Positions 1-7,088 of a stretch of 15,402 nucleotides of DNA are shown here, piece after piece. How positions within the stretch are numbered: the first letter of the stretch is position 1; each line of letters opens with the position of its first letter. Made by a program: the position numbers and the translations under genes. Source of the DNA: Nocardioides sp. Lineage in GTDB: Bacteria > Actinomycetota > Actinomycetes > Propionibacteriales > Nocardioidaceae. The stretch lies in assembly GCA_003519585.1 (NCBI GenBank), contig DOWL01000006.1, positions 460 through 15,861 on the forward strand, in the 5' to 3' direction. Below the pieces are notes generated by a model that saw nothing but the letters and a program-made list of their open reading frames with translations, was not told the DNA's origin and did no database searches.

Positions 1-1244
1 GGGGTCAGCTGCTCGAGGTGGCGCAGAAGAAGGGCGCTGGGCCGGGCCGCCAGTTCGGTGCGCAGGCGAGTCACGAACGCGTCGGCGCCGTCGGCCCAGT
101 CGCTGGCCGCGTCGAGGACCACGACGCCGCCGCTCGGGTGGGCCGACTCGAGCACCGCCCGCGCGAGGGCGTACTTCCCGACCCCGCTCTCGCCCTCGAT
201 GAGGATCGGGACGCCCTTGGCCGCCAGCCGGGTCGCGTGGGCGATCGCCGTCACCAGCGCAGGGCTGTGGCCGGGCAGGGTCACGGTCGGCCGCGGCGGC
301 ACGCCGTCCGGCAGCGCCCGGTCGGCGCGCTCGAGGTGGGCGACCTCGAGCTCGACGATCGCGCCGATCACCGTGCCACTGTGCTCGACCGGCTGGCACC
401 GCCCGATCCGGAACCGGTCCTGACTGGCGAACCCCCCGTTGTGACCCGTGCGCCCGCCGAGCGCGAGCTCGCGGACGTGCTCCCACAGCACCGCGCGGTC
501 CACGCCTTCGAGAAGCTCGGTCACCCGCGGCCCCGCGATGAAGATGTCCTGTCCGACGGCCGCGATCGGCGTACGGCGGGAGCCGATGGCGACCAGGTAG
601 GCGTCGAGCAGCTGTCGCTCGCGGGTCGTGGCCTGCGCGAGCAGGCGGCTTTCGACCTCCTGGGCGGTGCTGGTCATCAGCGGGGTCAGCAGCGGGTTGC
701 CGGACGTGGCCCGGCAGGACAACGTGATCACGCCCTCCAGCCGCCGGGTGATGGGGTTGTGCACGGGGACGCCCACGCAGGTGAACGGGCGCAGCGCGTC
801 GGCGAGGTGCTCCGGGCCGGAGATCTGGATCGAGGTGCCGTGTTCGATCACGCTGCCGCAGCCGTTGGTGCCGATCGATTCCTCGCTGTTGTCGAAGCCG
901 CTCAGGGCGTTGATCCGATCGAACATCGGGATGATCGAGCGGTCCGGCAGCCAGCGGTGCACCAGCGTCGCCTCGTGGTCGGCGAGCAGGACCCCGGCCT
1001 CGAGCCCGGCGAGCTGGTCGGCGAGTCGCGAGAGCACCGGGTCGGCCGCCACCCGCAGTGCGGCGCGCGCGTGGTGTTCGCCCTTGAACGTGAGGGTCGG
1101 GTTCGCGAGTTGGGCCCCGCTCATCAGCGAACGGCGCCACGACTGAAGCACCTCGGGCCGGACCCGCTTCTCGAGGTGGCGGGGGATGGTCCCGTCGGAC
1201 AGCAGGTGCTCGCGCGCCGCGTCGACGCCGGTCGGTCTGCTCAC
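1..1244 (-). CDS. GAF/AAA+ sigma-54-activator-like regulator, paralogue 1 (3' end outside window)
   Basis: Only the N-terminal 414 codons are in the window; the frame is open to the left edge. The GTG start at 1244 has an AGGA-type ribosome site overlapping the stop of the upstream regulator, which ends 8 bp away, so the two genes are probably co-transcribed. The translation aligns end to end with that neighbour: an N-terminal segment (REHLLSDG, RPEVLQSW), a GAF-type sensor region, a PAS-like segment (AVGQDIFIAG) and the start of an AAA+ domain with Walker A GESGVGK (Lys357). As in the neighbour, what follows Walker A has no GAFTGA loop; the stretch reads VVVLDAASDW then LLLRHLEQL. By family, it should sense a small ligand and regulate transcription. 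The DNA-binding end is not visible, so that role is inferred from the paralogue. Confidence 0.85.
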   Translation of the reverse strand, partial: MSRPTGVDAAREHLLSDGTIPRHLEKRVRPEVLQSWRRSLMSGAQLANPTLTFKGEHHARAALRVAADPVLSRLADQLAGLEAGVLLADHEATLVHRWLPDRSIIPMFDRINALSGFDNSEESIGTNGCGSVIEHGTSIQISGPEHLADALRPFTCVGVPVHNPITRRLEGVITLSCRATSGNPLLTPLMTSTAQEVESRLLAQATTRERQLLDAYLVAIGSRRTPIAAVGQDIFIAGPRVTELLEGVDRAVLWEHVRELALGGRTGHNGGFASQDRFRIGRCQPVEHSGTVIGAIVELEVAHLERADRALPDGVPPRPTVTLPGHSPALVTAIAHATRLAAKGVPILIEGESGVGKYALARAVLESAHPSGGVVVLDAASDWADGADAFVTRLRTELAARPSALLLRHLEQLT

Positions 1245-1252
1245 AGCTGGTC

Positions 1253-3052
1253 CTAGAAGAACTGCTGGTCGGGATTGAGCCGGTAGGCCTGCAGCTTGCG
1301 GTAGAGCGTCGACCGGGAGATGCCGATCGACTGGGCGGCGGCGAGCTTGTTGCCGTTGTGCTGCTTGAGCGCGGTCAGGATCGCGCCGAGCTCGAGCTCC
1401 TCGATGGCGGAGAGGTCGCGCTTGCGCGAGCTGCCCTGCAGCTCCAGGGGCAGGGACTCGGGCCGGATCTCCGGGCCGATCGCCGAGGAGAGCAGCCCGC
1501 GGATCGTCGCGTCCATCTGCCGGAGGTTGCCTGGCCAGCTCGCCCGCATCAGGCAGCGCAGCGTCGCCGAGGAGAAGTGCACCTGACGGGTGCCGCGGTG
1601 CTTCTCCAGCAGGGCCACCGCGGTCGGAGCGATGTCCTCCTGCCGGTCCCGCAGCGGCGGCACGGTGACCCGGCCGACCCCGACGGTGTCGATCAGTCGT
1701 CGCAGCCCACTGTGCGGGGGCTCGCCCTGGCTGGTCAGGGTGGCCATGATCCGCGGCGGGTCCTCGAGCTCGTCGAGGTTCTCCAGGAGTGCGGACGCGG
1801 CCGAGGCGGCCTCCGACGACAGTGCCTCGAGATGGCGGAGCAGCATCGCCTTGGGCTGGAACTCCAGCTCGCGGCGGAGCAGTCCGACGAACGTCGTCGA
1901 GCCCTCGACCCAACCCGCGGCGGCGTCGAGGACGGCCACCTCGTCGTCTTCGACCTGGGCACTGCGGAGCACCGACCGGGCCAGGGCCAGCTTGCCGACA
2001 CCCGGCTCACCGTCGATCAGCATCGGTACGCCGCTCGCGGCCAGCCGGGTGGCGTGCGCGATCGCGCTCATCAGCGCCGGGCTCTTGCCGGGCAGCGAGA
2101 CCGTGGGCCTGGGCAGCGCGGCTGCGGCGGCGTCGTCGCGGGCGGGGCGGTCGACGTCGAACTCGACGACGACGCCGATCACCTGGCCGTCGCGGTCGAT
2201 CGGCTTGCACCGGCTGATCCGGAACCGCTCGGTGCTCAACCCGAAGCCGCTGGCCGGAGTGCTGCTGCCGAGCGCGACCGCGCGGACGTACTCCCACAAG
2301 GCGGCCCGGTCGACTCCCTCGAGCAGGTCGGTGACCTTCGGGCCGGCGATGAAGATGTCCTGGCCGACGGCGGCGACCGGCGCCCGTCGCGACCCGATCG
2401 CGACGAGGTACTCGTCGAGCAGTTGCCGCTCGCTCGTCGTGGCCTGGGCCAGCAGCCTGCTCTCCACCTCCTGCGCGGTGCTCGACATGAGCGGGGTGAG
2501 CAGCGGGTTGCCGGAGCTGGCGCGGCAGTTCATGGTGATGACGCCCTCGAGGCGCCGGGTGATCGGGTTGTGCAGGGGTACGCCGACGCAGGTGAACGGC
2601 CGCAGGGCCTCGGCGAGATGCTCCGGCCCGGAGATCTGGATCGGCCCCCCGGACTCGATGACGCTGCCCACCCCGTTGGTCCCGACCGACTCCTCGCTGA
2701 TGCAGAACCCGACGTTGGAGTTGATCCGGTCCATCATCGGCAGGATCCCGGTGTCGGAGACCCAGCGATGGACGACGATCGCCTCGTGGTCGCAGAGCAG
2801 TACGCCGGCGTCGAGGCCGGCCAGCTCACCGGCGAGCCGGCTCAGGACCGGGTCGGCGGCGACCCGCAGCGCGGCGTGGGCGTGGTGTTCGCCCCGGAAC
2901 GGCAGGGCCGGGTTGGCGATGTCGGCGCCGCTGAGCAGGGATCGCTTCCACGAGGTCAGGACGTCGGGGCGCACGGACTTCGCGAGGTGTTCCGGGAGCG
3001 ACCCCTCCGTGAGGAGGTGCTCGCGGGCAGTGTCGATGGGCAGAGACGACAT
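1253..3052 (-). CDS. GAF/PAS-AAA+-Fis transcriptional regulator, AcoR/MimR-like, lacking GAFTGA
   Basis: A 599-residue predicted activator transcribed away from the adjacent monooxygenase. I chose the ATG at 3052 because AGGAG lies 6 nt upstream and the protein then starts like its paralogue; the frame stays open about 99 codons further, but that would run through the divergent promoter region. Visible parts: GAF-like sensor about residues 78-205, PAS-like segment about 222-300, AAA+ domain about 318-540 with Walker A GEPGVGK (349-354 region), the PPLRDRQEDI motif (465-474), WPGNLRQM (506-513), and a Fis-type helix-turn-helix at 548-590 (NGNKLAAAQSIGISRSTLYRKL). The GAFTGA loop and a normal Walker B (GGTLFLDE) are missing. 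Since most actinobacteria lack sigma-54, it likely acts on another sigma factor's polymerase. It most plausibly controls the divergent Baeyer-Villiger gene; that is inferred from position. Confidence 0.9.
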   Translation of the reverse strand: MSSLPIDTAREHLLTEGSLPEHLAKSVRPDVLTSWKRSLLSGADIANPALPFRGEHHAHAALRVAADPVLSRLAGELAGLDAGVLLCDHEAIVVHRWVSDTGILPMMDRINSNVGFCISEESVGTNGVGSVIESGGPIQISGPEHLAEALRPFTCVGVPLHNPITRRLEGVITMNCRASSGNPLLTPLMSSTAQEVESRLLAQATTSERQLLDEYLVAIGSRRAPVAAVGQDIFIAGPKVTDLLEGVDRAALWEYVRAVALGSSTPASGFGLSTERFRISRCKPIDRDGQVIGVVVEFDVDRPARDDAAAAALPRPTVSLPGKSPALMSAIAHATRLAASGVPMLIDGEPGVGKLALARSVLRSAQVEDDEVAVLDAAAGWVEGSTTFVGLLRRELEFQPKAMLLRHLEALSSEAASAASALLENLDELEDPPRIMATLTSQGEPPHSGLRRLIDTVGVGRVTVPPLRDRQEDIAPTAVALLEKHRGTRQVHFSSATLRCLMRASWPGNLRQMDATIRGLLSSAIGPEIRPESLPLELQGSSRKRDLSAIEELELGAILTALKQHNGNKLAAAQSIGISRSTLYRKLQAYRLNPDQQFF

Positions 3053-3058
3053 GGCCAA

Positions 3059-3063
3059 CTCCT
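3059..3063 (-). promoter_or_regulatory. ribosome binding site of the regulator
   Basis: AGGAG on the minus strand, 6 nt before the ATG at 3052. It decides the start of this regulator against the longer open frame that reaches 3349. Confidence 0.7.
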
Positions 3064-3077
3064 GTTCCCCCCGAGCT

Positions 3078-3120
3078 GTGACTCTCGTTACATGATCCAG
3101 GTCTGTAACAAGTTCGTCAC
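3078..3120. promoter_or_regulatory. nested inverted repeat, candidate regulator operator
   Basis: The inner arms GTTACA (3087-3092) and TGTAAC (3104-3109) are perfect complements around an 11-bp spacer. An outer pair GTGAC (3078-3082) and GTCAC (3116-3120) is almost concentric with it (centres 3098 and 3099). Its place in the divergent region, close to the regulator's start, fits a dimeric or higher-order binding site. No binding consensus known to me is matched, so the role is inferred. Confidence 0.5.
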
Positions 3121-3137
3121 TGTTCCAAATTGACACA
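3121..3137. promoter_or_regulatory. 17-bp imperfect palindrome with TTGACA -35-like element
   Basis: TGTTCCAAATTGACACA is symmetric about 3129, with 6 of 8 base pairs matching. It contains TTGACA (3130-3135), a good -35 hexamer for the plus-strand monooxygenase, but I see no convincing -10 at 17-18 bp from it. It lies right beside the nested repeat at 3078-3120. Confidence 0.35.
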
Positions 3138-3192
3138 CCCGGGGGCATGCGTGGGACACCGTCAAGGTGGGCCTGGCCGTCGTCCCGCTGTC

Positions 3193-3218
3193 GTCCCATC
3201 CTCGTCCCGAAATGGGAC
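3193..3218. promoter_or_regulatory. inverted repeat upstream of the monooxygenase
   Basis: GTCCCAT (3193-3199) and ATGGGAC (3212-3218) are perfect 7-bp arms around a 12-bp spacer. Further CGTCCC copies occur at 3181 and 3203, and a TGGGACA-like copy lies at about 3152-3158. It could be a second operator or a stem in the 5' leader of the monooxygenase mRNA; the sequence alone does not decide. Confidence 0.4.
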
Positions 3219-3293
3219 ATCCCGCCAGAGCCGTGCCTCATGACGATGGGCCGCGCCCGACAGGGCGCAGGACGACATGAAGGGACACCCGCG

Positions 3294-4937
3294 ATGAGCG
3301 ACGAGGTCAAGACGGGCGACGGCGTGCACGAGGTGGACGCCATCGTCATCGGCTCGGGGTTCGCTGGGCTCTACAGCATCCACCGGTTGCGGAACGAGTC
3401 CGGCCTCTCCGTCCAGGCGTTCGAGAACGCCGGTGACGTGGGCGGTACGTGGTACTGGAACCAGTACCCGGGCGCCCGCTCCGACACCGAGGTGAACGCC
3501 TACTGCTACTCCTTCGACAAGGACCTGTTCCACGAGTGGAAGTGGTCCGAGCGCTACCCGCGCCAGGAGGAGATCTGGTCCTACCTCAAGCACGTCGCCG
3601 ACCGCTACGACCTGCGCCGCAGCATCCAGTTCGACACCCAGGTCGAGACCGCCACCTGGGACGACGAGACCAGCCGGTGGACGATCACCACGGACCGCGG
3701 GGAGACCTGGCGGGCGCAGTTCCTGGTCGAGGCGGTCGGGCTGCTGTCGGCCACCAAGGTGCCCCGGTTCGCCGGCCAGGACCGCTTCCGCGGCGAGATC
3801 CACCACACCGCACGCTGGCCCCAGGAGGACGTCGACCTGACGGGCAAGCGGGTCGGGGTGATCGGCACGGGCTCGTCGGGCGTCCAGGTGATCTGCGAGA
3901 TCGCTGACAAGTGCGGCGAGCTCACGGTCTTCCAGCGCACCCCGCAGTGGGTCGTGCCCGCGAAGCACCGGCCGATCTCGCCCGGGCTGCTCGAGCAGAT
4001 CGAGGCCGACTACGACGGCTACTGGCACGACGTCCTGTACTCCATCACGGCGTTCGGCTTCCAGGAGAGCGACGTCGCCGCCGAGGACGTGTCGTACGAC
4101 GAGCGGATCGCCCGCTTCGAGGAGCAGTACGAGAAGGGCGGCGGATTCCAGTACATGTTCCAGGCGTTCAACGACGTCGCGGTCAGCCGGGTCGCGAACG
4201 CCGCCGCCACCGAGGTGATCGCCCGCAAGATCCGCGAGACCGTGAAGGACCCGGTGACGGCGAACCTGCTGATCCCGAGCGACCTCTACGCCAAGCGGCC
4301 GCTGTGCTGCGACGGCTACTACGAGACCTACAACCGCGACAACGTGACCCTGGTCGACGTCCAGCACAACCCGATCGTCGAGTTCACCGAGTCGGGGATC
4401 CGGACCGAGGACGGCACCGAGCACGAGCTGGACGTGGTCATCCTGGCCACCGGCTTCGACGCGGTCTCGGGCAACCAGCTCAAGATCCAGCACACCGGTC
4501 GCGATGGCCTCTCGCTGCACGACCACTGGGCACACCGGCCGCGCACGCACCTCGGGCTGATGGCGCACGGCTTCCCCAACCTCTACATGATCTACGGCCC
4601 GATGGGTCCCTTCACCAACCAGCCACCGCTGCACGAGGCCCAGGTCAACTGGGTCGCCGGCACCATCGAGCACGTGCGTGCGCACGACCTGGGGTCCATC
4701 GAGGCCACCGCCGACGCCGAGGCCGCGTGGATCGCCGAGAGCGACGAGGGCGCGGCCGGCACCCTGTTCGCGGTGACGAACTCCTGGATCAACGGCTCCA
4801 ACATCCCGGGCAAGCCGATCATCAACATGTTCTACATGGGCGGCTCTGCGGCCTACATGGACAAGATGGAGGCGGAGGAGAAGGACGGCTACCAGGGCAA
4901 CTTCACCCTGGGACGCCGCGCGCCCGTGCATGCCTGA
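3294..4937 (+). CDS. flavin-containing type I Baeyer-Villiger monooxygenase (cyclohexanone/phenylacetone class)
   Basis: A 547-residue NAD(P)H- and FAD-dependent enzyme expected to turn a ketone into an ester or lactone in the cytoplasm. The family fingerprint FxGxxxHxxxWP is intact as FRGEIHHTARWP (165-176). Two dinucleotide-binding motifs are present: GSGFAG (20-25, FAD) and GTGSSG (191-196, NADPH). The GARSD motif (Asp64) and KRPLCCDGYYETYN (Arg335) match catalytic regions of phenylacetone monooxygenase, and ATGFD is present near the C-terminal third. Length is normal for the family. The ATG at 3294 follows AGGGA about 8 nt upstream; the frame extends back to 3147 through the control region, which I consider non-coding. 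It is divergent from the GAF regulators. The substrate cannot be read from the sequence; no esterase or dehydrogenase partner lies in the window. Confidence 0.93.
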   Translation: MSDEVKTGDGVHEVDAIVIGSGFAGLYSIHRLRNESGLSVQAFENAGDVGGTWYWNQYPGARSDTEVNAYCYSFDKDLFHEWKWSERYPRQEEIWSYLKHVADRYDLRRSIQFDTQVETATWDDETSRWTITTDRGETWRAQFLVEAVGLLSATKVPRFAGQDRFRGEIHHTARWPQEDVDLTGKRVGVIGTGSSGVQVICEIADKCGELTVFQRTPQWVVPAKHRPISPGLLEQIEADYDGYWHDVLYSITAFGFQESDVAAEDVSYDERIARFEEQYEKGGGFQYMFQAFNDVAVSRVANAAATEVIARKIRETVKDPVTANLLIPSDLYAKRPLCCDGYYETYNRDNVTLVDVQHNPIVEFTESGIRTEDGTEHELDVVILATGFDAVSGNQLKIQHTGRDGLSLHDHWAHRPRTHLGLMAHGFPNLYMIYGPMGPFTNQPPLHEAQVNWVAGTIEHVRAHDLGSIEATADAEAAWIAESDEGAAGTLFAVTNSWINGSNIPGKPIINMFYMGGSAAYMDKMEAEEKDGYQGNFTLGRRAPVHA

Positions 4938-4941
4938 CAGT

Positions 4942-5017
4942 TGGGGTGAGTGACGGGACTCGAACCCGCGACATCCGCGACCACAACGCGGCGCTCTACC
5001 AGCTGAGCTACACCCAC
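4942..5017 (-). tRNA. tRNA-His (anticodon GTG)
   Basis: On the minus strand the sequence folds as a full cloverleaf: acceptor arms GTGGGTG/CACTCAC (one G-T pair), D-arm GCTCAGCTGGTAGAGC, anticodon loop with GTG at 4984-4982 (positions 34-36), and T-loop TTCGAGT. CCA is encoded at 4944-4942. The base before position 1 is G (5018) and the discriminator is C (4945), giving the G-1:C73 pair diagnostic of tRNA-His. A minus-strand TAGACT (5057-5052) about 35 nt upstream may be its own -10; otherwise it would be read together with orn. The gene ends 4 bp from the stop of the convergent monooxygenase. Confidence 0.97.
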
Positions 5018-5063
5018 CATGTGGCCCCGGGATGCCCCAGGGCCGACGTGCAGTCTAGGGGAG

Positions 5064-5708
5064 TCAGGCGGGTTCCGTGGAATCGGCCGGCGGGGCCGGG
5101 GGCAACCCGGTGAGTGACCCGCCGTGCCGCTCCGCGATCGCTCGCGCGGTGTCGCTGTCGGGGCCGGGTGCCGGGACGAAGACCGCGTCGCGGTAGTAGC
5201 GCAGCTCCTCGATGCTCTCCTGGATGTCGGCCAGGGCGCGGTGGTTGCCGCGCTTGGTCGGTGCCTGGAAGTACGCGCGGGGGAACCAGCGCCGGGCGAG
5301 CTCCTTGATGGAGGAGACGTCGACGATCCGGTAGTGCAGGAAACCCTCGAGGGTCGGCATGTCGCGGATCAGGAACGAGCGGTCGGTGGCGACGGTGTTG
5401 CCGGCCAGCGGAGGACGGGACCCGTCGGGGCAGTGCTCCTTCACATAGGCCAGCACCTGCTGCTCGGCCTCGTCGAGGGTGAGGCCGCCGTCCAGCTCCT
5501 CGAGCAGCCCCGACTTCTCGTGCATGGCGCGCACGAAGTCACCCATCTGGGCGAGCGCTTCGGCGGGTGGCTTGACGATCAGGTCGACGCCCTCGCCGAG
5601 CACGTTGAGGTCGTAGTCGGTGACCAGCGCGGCGACCTCGATCAGGGCGTCGGACCCGAGGTCGAGGCCGGTCATCTCGCAGTCGATCCACACCAGACGT
5701 TCCTTCAC
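5064..5708 (-). CDS. orn: oligoribonuclease
   Basis: A 214-residue DEDDh 3'-to-5' exonuclease that degrades the shortest RNAs (nano-RNA, and in other bacteria pGpG) to mononucleotides in the cytoplasm. The catalytic set is complete: Asp9 and Glu11 in WIDCEMTGLDLG, Asp109 in NTVATDRSFL, His156 and Asp161 in GNHRALADIQES. The core ends near residue 180; the proline/alanine-rich tail (180-214) is somewhat longer than in the E. coli protein. I chose the GTG at 5708 because the family starts just before the WIDCEMTG strand. There is no Shine-Dalgarno, but minus-strand TAGGGT (5721-5716) lies 7 nt before the start, suggesting a leaderless message. It is divergent from the mauE-like gene and precedes tRNA-His on the same strand. 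Confidence 0.96.
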   Translation of the reverse strand: MKERLVWIDCEMTGLDLGSDALIEVAALVTDYDLNVLGEGVDLIVKPPAEALAQMGDFVRAMHEKSGLLEELDGGLTLDEAEQQVLAYVKEHCPDGSRPPLAGNTVATDRSFLIRDMPTLEGFLHYRIVDVSSIKELARRWFPRAYFQAPTKRGNHRALADIQESIEELRYYRDAVFVPAPGPDSDTARAIAERHGGSLTGLPPAPPADSTEPA

Positions 5709-5715
5709 GACCCCA

Positions 5716-5721
5716 ACCCTA
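5716..5721 (-). promoter_or_regulatory. -10 element of leaderless orn
   Basis: TAGGGT on the minus strand lies 7 nt upstream of the orn GTG, so transcription would begin at or next to the start codon. No Shine-Dalgarno is present, and no clear -35 is seen. Confidence 0.5.
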
Positions 5722-5795
5722 ATGGCCGTCTGCCGGGACCAAGGGCCCGGCGAGCAGGGCCGATCGGCTCTCAGCCTCGACTCAGCCCGGCTGCG

Positions 5796-5801
5796 TAGGC
5801 T
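5796..5801 (+). promoter_or_regulatory. -10 element of leaderless mauE-like gene
   Basis: TAGGCT lies 7 nt upstream of the GTG at 5809, mirroring the divergent orn arrangement. No Shine-Dalgarno precedes the start. Confidence 0.5.
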
Positions 5802-5808
5802 GCCCCGT

Positions 5809-6333
5809 GTGAAGGAGTGGCTGGGCACTGCGGCGCGCCTCGTCACCGGTGGCGTGTGGATCTGGGCCGCCCTGCTCAAGCTCCCGCACCCCGACGAGAG
5901 TGTCCTCGCCGTCCGCGCGTACCAGCTGCTGCCCGGTGACAGCGCGACCACCGTGGGCCACCTGCTGCCCGTGGTCGAGCTGGTCGTGGGGATCTGCCTC
6001 GTGCTCGGGCTGCTGACCCGGTTCGCGGCCGCCGCATCGGCACTGCTGTTCGCCGCGTTCATCATCGGCATCGCCTCGGTGTGGGCCCGCGGCATCGAGA
6101 TCGACTGCGGCTGCTTCGGCGGTGGCGGTGCCAAGCCGGGCGCCTCGTCGCAGTACCCCTGGGAGATCGCGCGCGACGTCGCGCTGCTGGCTGCCTCGCT
6201 CTTCCTGGTCTGGCTGCGCCGCACCCGCCTGGCCCTCGACAACCTCCTCTTCCCGTCGCGCAGCGCGAGCGACGACCTCGACCTCGACAGTGACCTCGAC
6301 CCGGACCCCGACCAGCACCGATCAGGAGTTTGA
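5809..6333 (+). CDS. MauE/DoxX-family membrane protein, probable redox partner of the downstream thioredoxin
   Basis: A 174-residue integral membrane protein with about four hydrophobic segments (roughly residues 8-25, 50-70, 74-94 and 120-138), the topology of MauE/DoxX proteins. A CGC motif (Cys100, Cys102, in IDCGCFGGG) sits between the third and fourth segments, and the tail (155-168) is very acidic. MauE-type proteins are linked to disulfide formation or maturation outside the cytoplasm, often beside thioredoxin-fold proteins as here. The GTG at 5809 is chosen because upstream sequence is the divergent promoter region and TAGGCT sits 7 nt before it. The next gene starts 4 bp after this stop and its ribosome site lies inside this gene. 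Electron transfer with that thioredoxin is inferred. Confidence 0.8.
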   Translation: MKEWLGTAARLVTGGVWIWAALLKLPHPDESVLAVRAYQLLPGDSATTVGHLLPVVELVVGICLVLGLLTRFAAAASALLFAAFIIGIASVWARGIEIDCGCFGGGGAKPGASSQYPWEIARDVALLAASLFLVWLRRTRLALDNLLFPSRSASDDLDLDSDLDPDPDQHRSGV

Positions 6334-6337
6334 CCAC

Positions 6338-7084
6338 ATGGCCACCGTGTCCAACAAGGAGAAGCAGCGACTGCGGGCCGAGCGCGCCGCCGCGGCCCTC
6401 AAGGAGAAGGAGCGCCGCGAGCGGCGCCGCCAGATCCTCACCGTGGCCGGTGTGATGGCGGCAGTCGTGCTGATCATCGCCGCCGGGTTCGTGATCAACT
6501 CCATGCGCGACAACACCGCGGAGAACGCCGCGGCCGCGCCGACGACCGGCAGCGAGTTCGGCCTCACCATCGGCCCCGACTCCGCGCCCCACAAGGTGGT
6601 CATCTACGAGGACTTCCTCTGCCCCTACTGCGGTGAGCTGGAGAAGCAGACCCACGAGGAGCTGGCGACCCTGGCCGACGAGGGCAAGGTGCAGGTCGAG
6701 TACCGGCCGATCGTGATCCTCAACGACATCGGCCCGTACTCCGCGCGGGCCGCGGTGATGTTCACCCTGGTCCAGCAGAAGTACGGCGACGAGGCGGCCA
6801 AGCAGTTCCACGACCTGCTCTTCGCGAACCAGCCGAGCGAGTCCGGCCCGTTCCCGAGCCGGGAGGACCTCTACGCGCTGGCCGCCCAGGCCGGTGCCGA
6901 CCCTGACGAGCTGAAGACCGCGTTCGAGGCGGGCGACGGAGCGGAGGCCGTGGCGGCCGCCACCAACGAGTTCAAGGACCTCGGCTTCAAGGGCACCCCG
7001 ACGATCATCGTCGACGGCAAGGCGTTCAACGACGGCCGCAACGTCGACGAGTTGGCACAGAACCTGCTCAACGCGGTTCAGTAG
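6338..7084 (+). CDS. membrane-anchored DsbA-like thioredoxin-fold protein
   Basis: A 248-residue protein of the Thioredoxin_4/DsbA type. An arginine/lysine-rich cytoplasmic N-terminus (1-33) is followed by one transmembrane helix (about 34-55), a short alanine-rich linker and the thioredoxin fold. The active site is CPYC (Cys95, Cys98) in EDFLCPYC, and the cis-proline loop is GTPT (Pro221). Such proteins oxidise or reduce thiols of exported proteins at the outer face of the membrane; the direction is not readable here. AGGAG at 6324-6328 lies 9 nt before the ATG and supports this start. It is tightly linked to the MauE-like gene upstream and lies 4 bp before the deaminase gene. Confidence 0.9.
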   Translation: MATVSNKEKQRLRAERAAAALKEKERRERRRQILTVAGVMAAVVLIIAAGFVINSMRDNTAENAAAAPTTGSEFGLTIGPDSAPHKVVIYEDFLCPYCGELEKQTHEELATLADEGKVQVEYRPIVILNDIGPYSARAAVMFTLVQQKYGDEAAKQFHDLLFANQPSESGPFPSREDLYALAAQAGADPDELKTAFEAGDGAEAVAAATNEFKDLGFKGTPTIIVDGKAFNDGRNVDELAQNLLNAVQ

Positions 7085-7088
7085 CCAT

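Noticed and set aside
18..1256. A 412-codon plus-strand frame at the left edge
   Set aside because: The opposite strand encodes a close paralogue of the next gene, so this frame is a shadow.
1358..3133. A 591-codon plus-strand frame opposite the GAF/AAA+ regulator
   Set aside because: The minus-strand protein has clear domains and a good ribosome site. The plus-strand translation is low-complexity with no recognisable family.
3053..3349. N-terminal extension of the regulator to an ATG at 3349
   Set aside because: It would cross the divergent promoter region and overlap the monooxygenase start. The paralogue and the ribosome site support the ATG at 3052.
3162..4931. A 589-codon minus-strand frame opposite the monooxygenase
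   Set aside because: The plus-strand frame has a full Baeyer-Villiger fingerprint; the opposite frame is a GC-driven shadow.
5023..5044. GGCCC/GGGCC short stem between orn and tRNA-His
   Set aside because: The arms are only 5 bp and easily arise in this GC-rich stretch, with no T-run; not enough for a terminator call.
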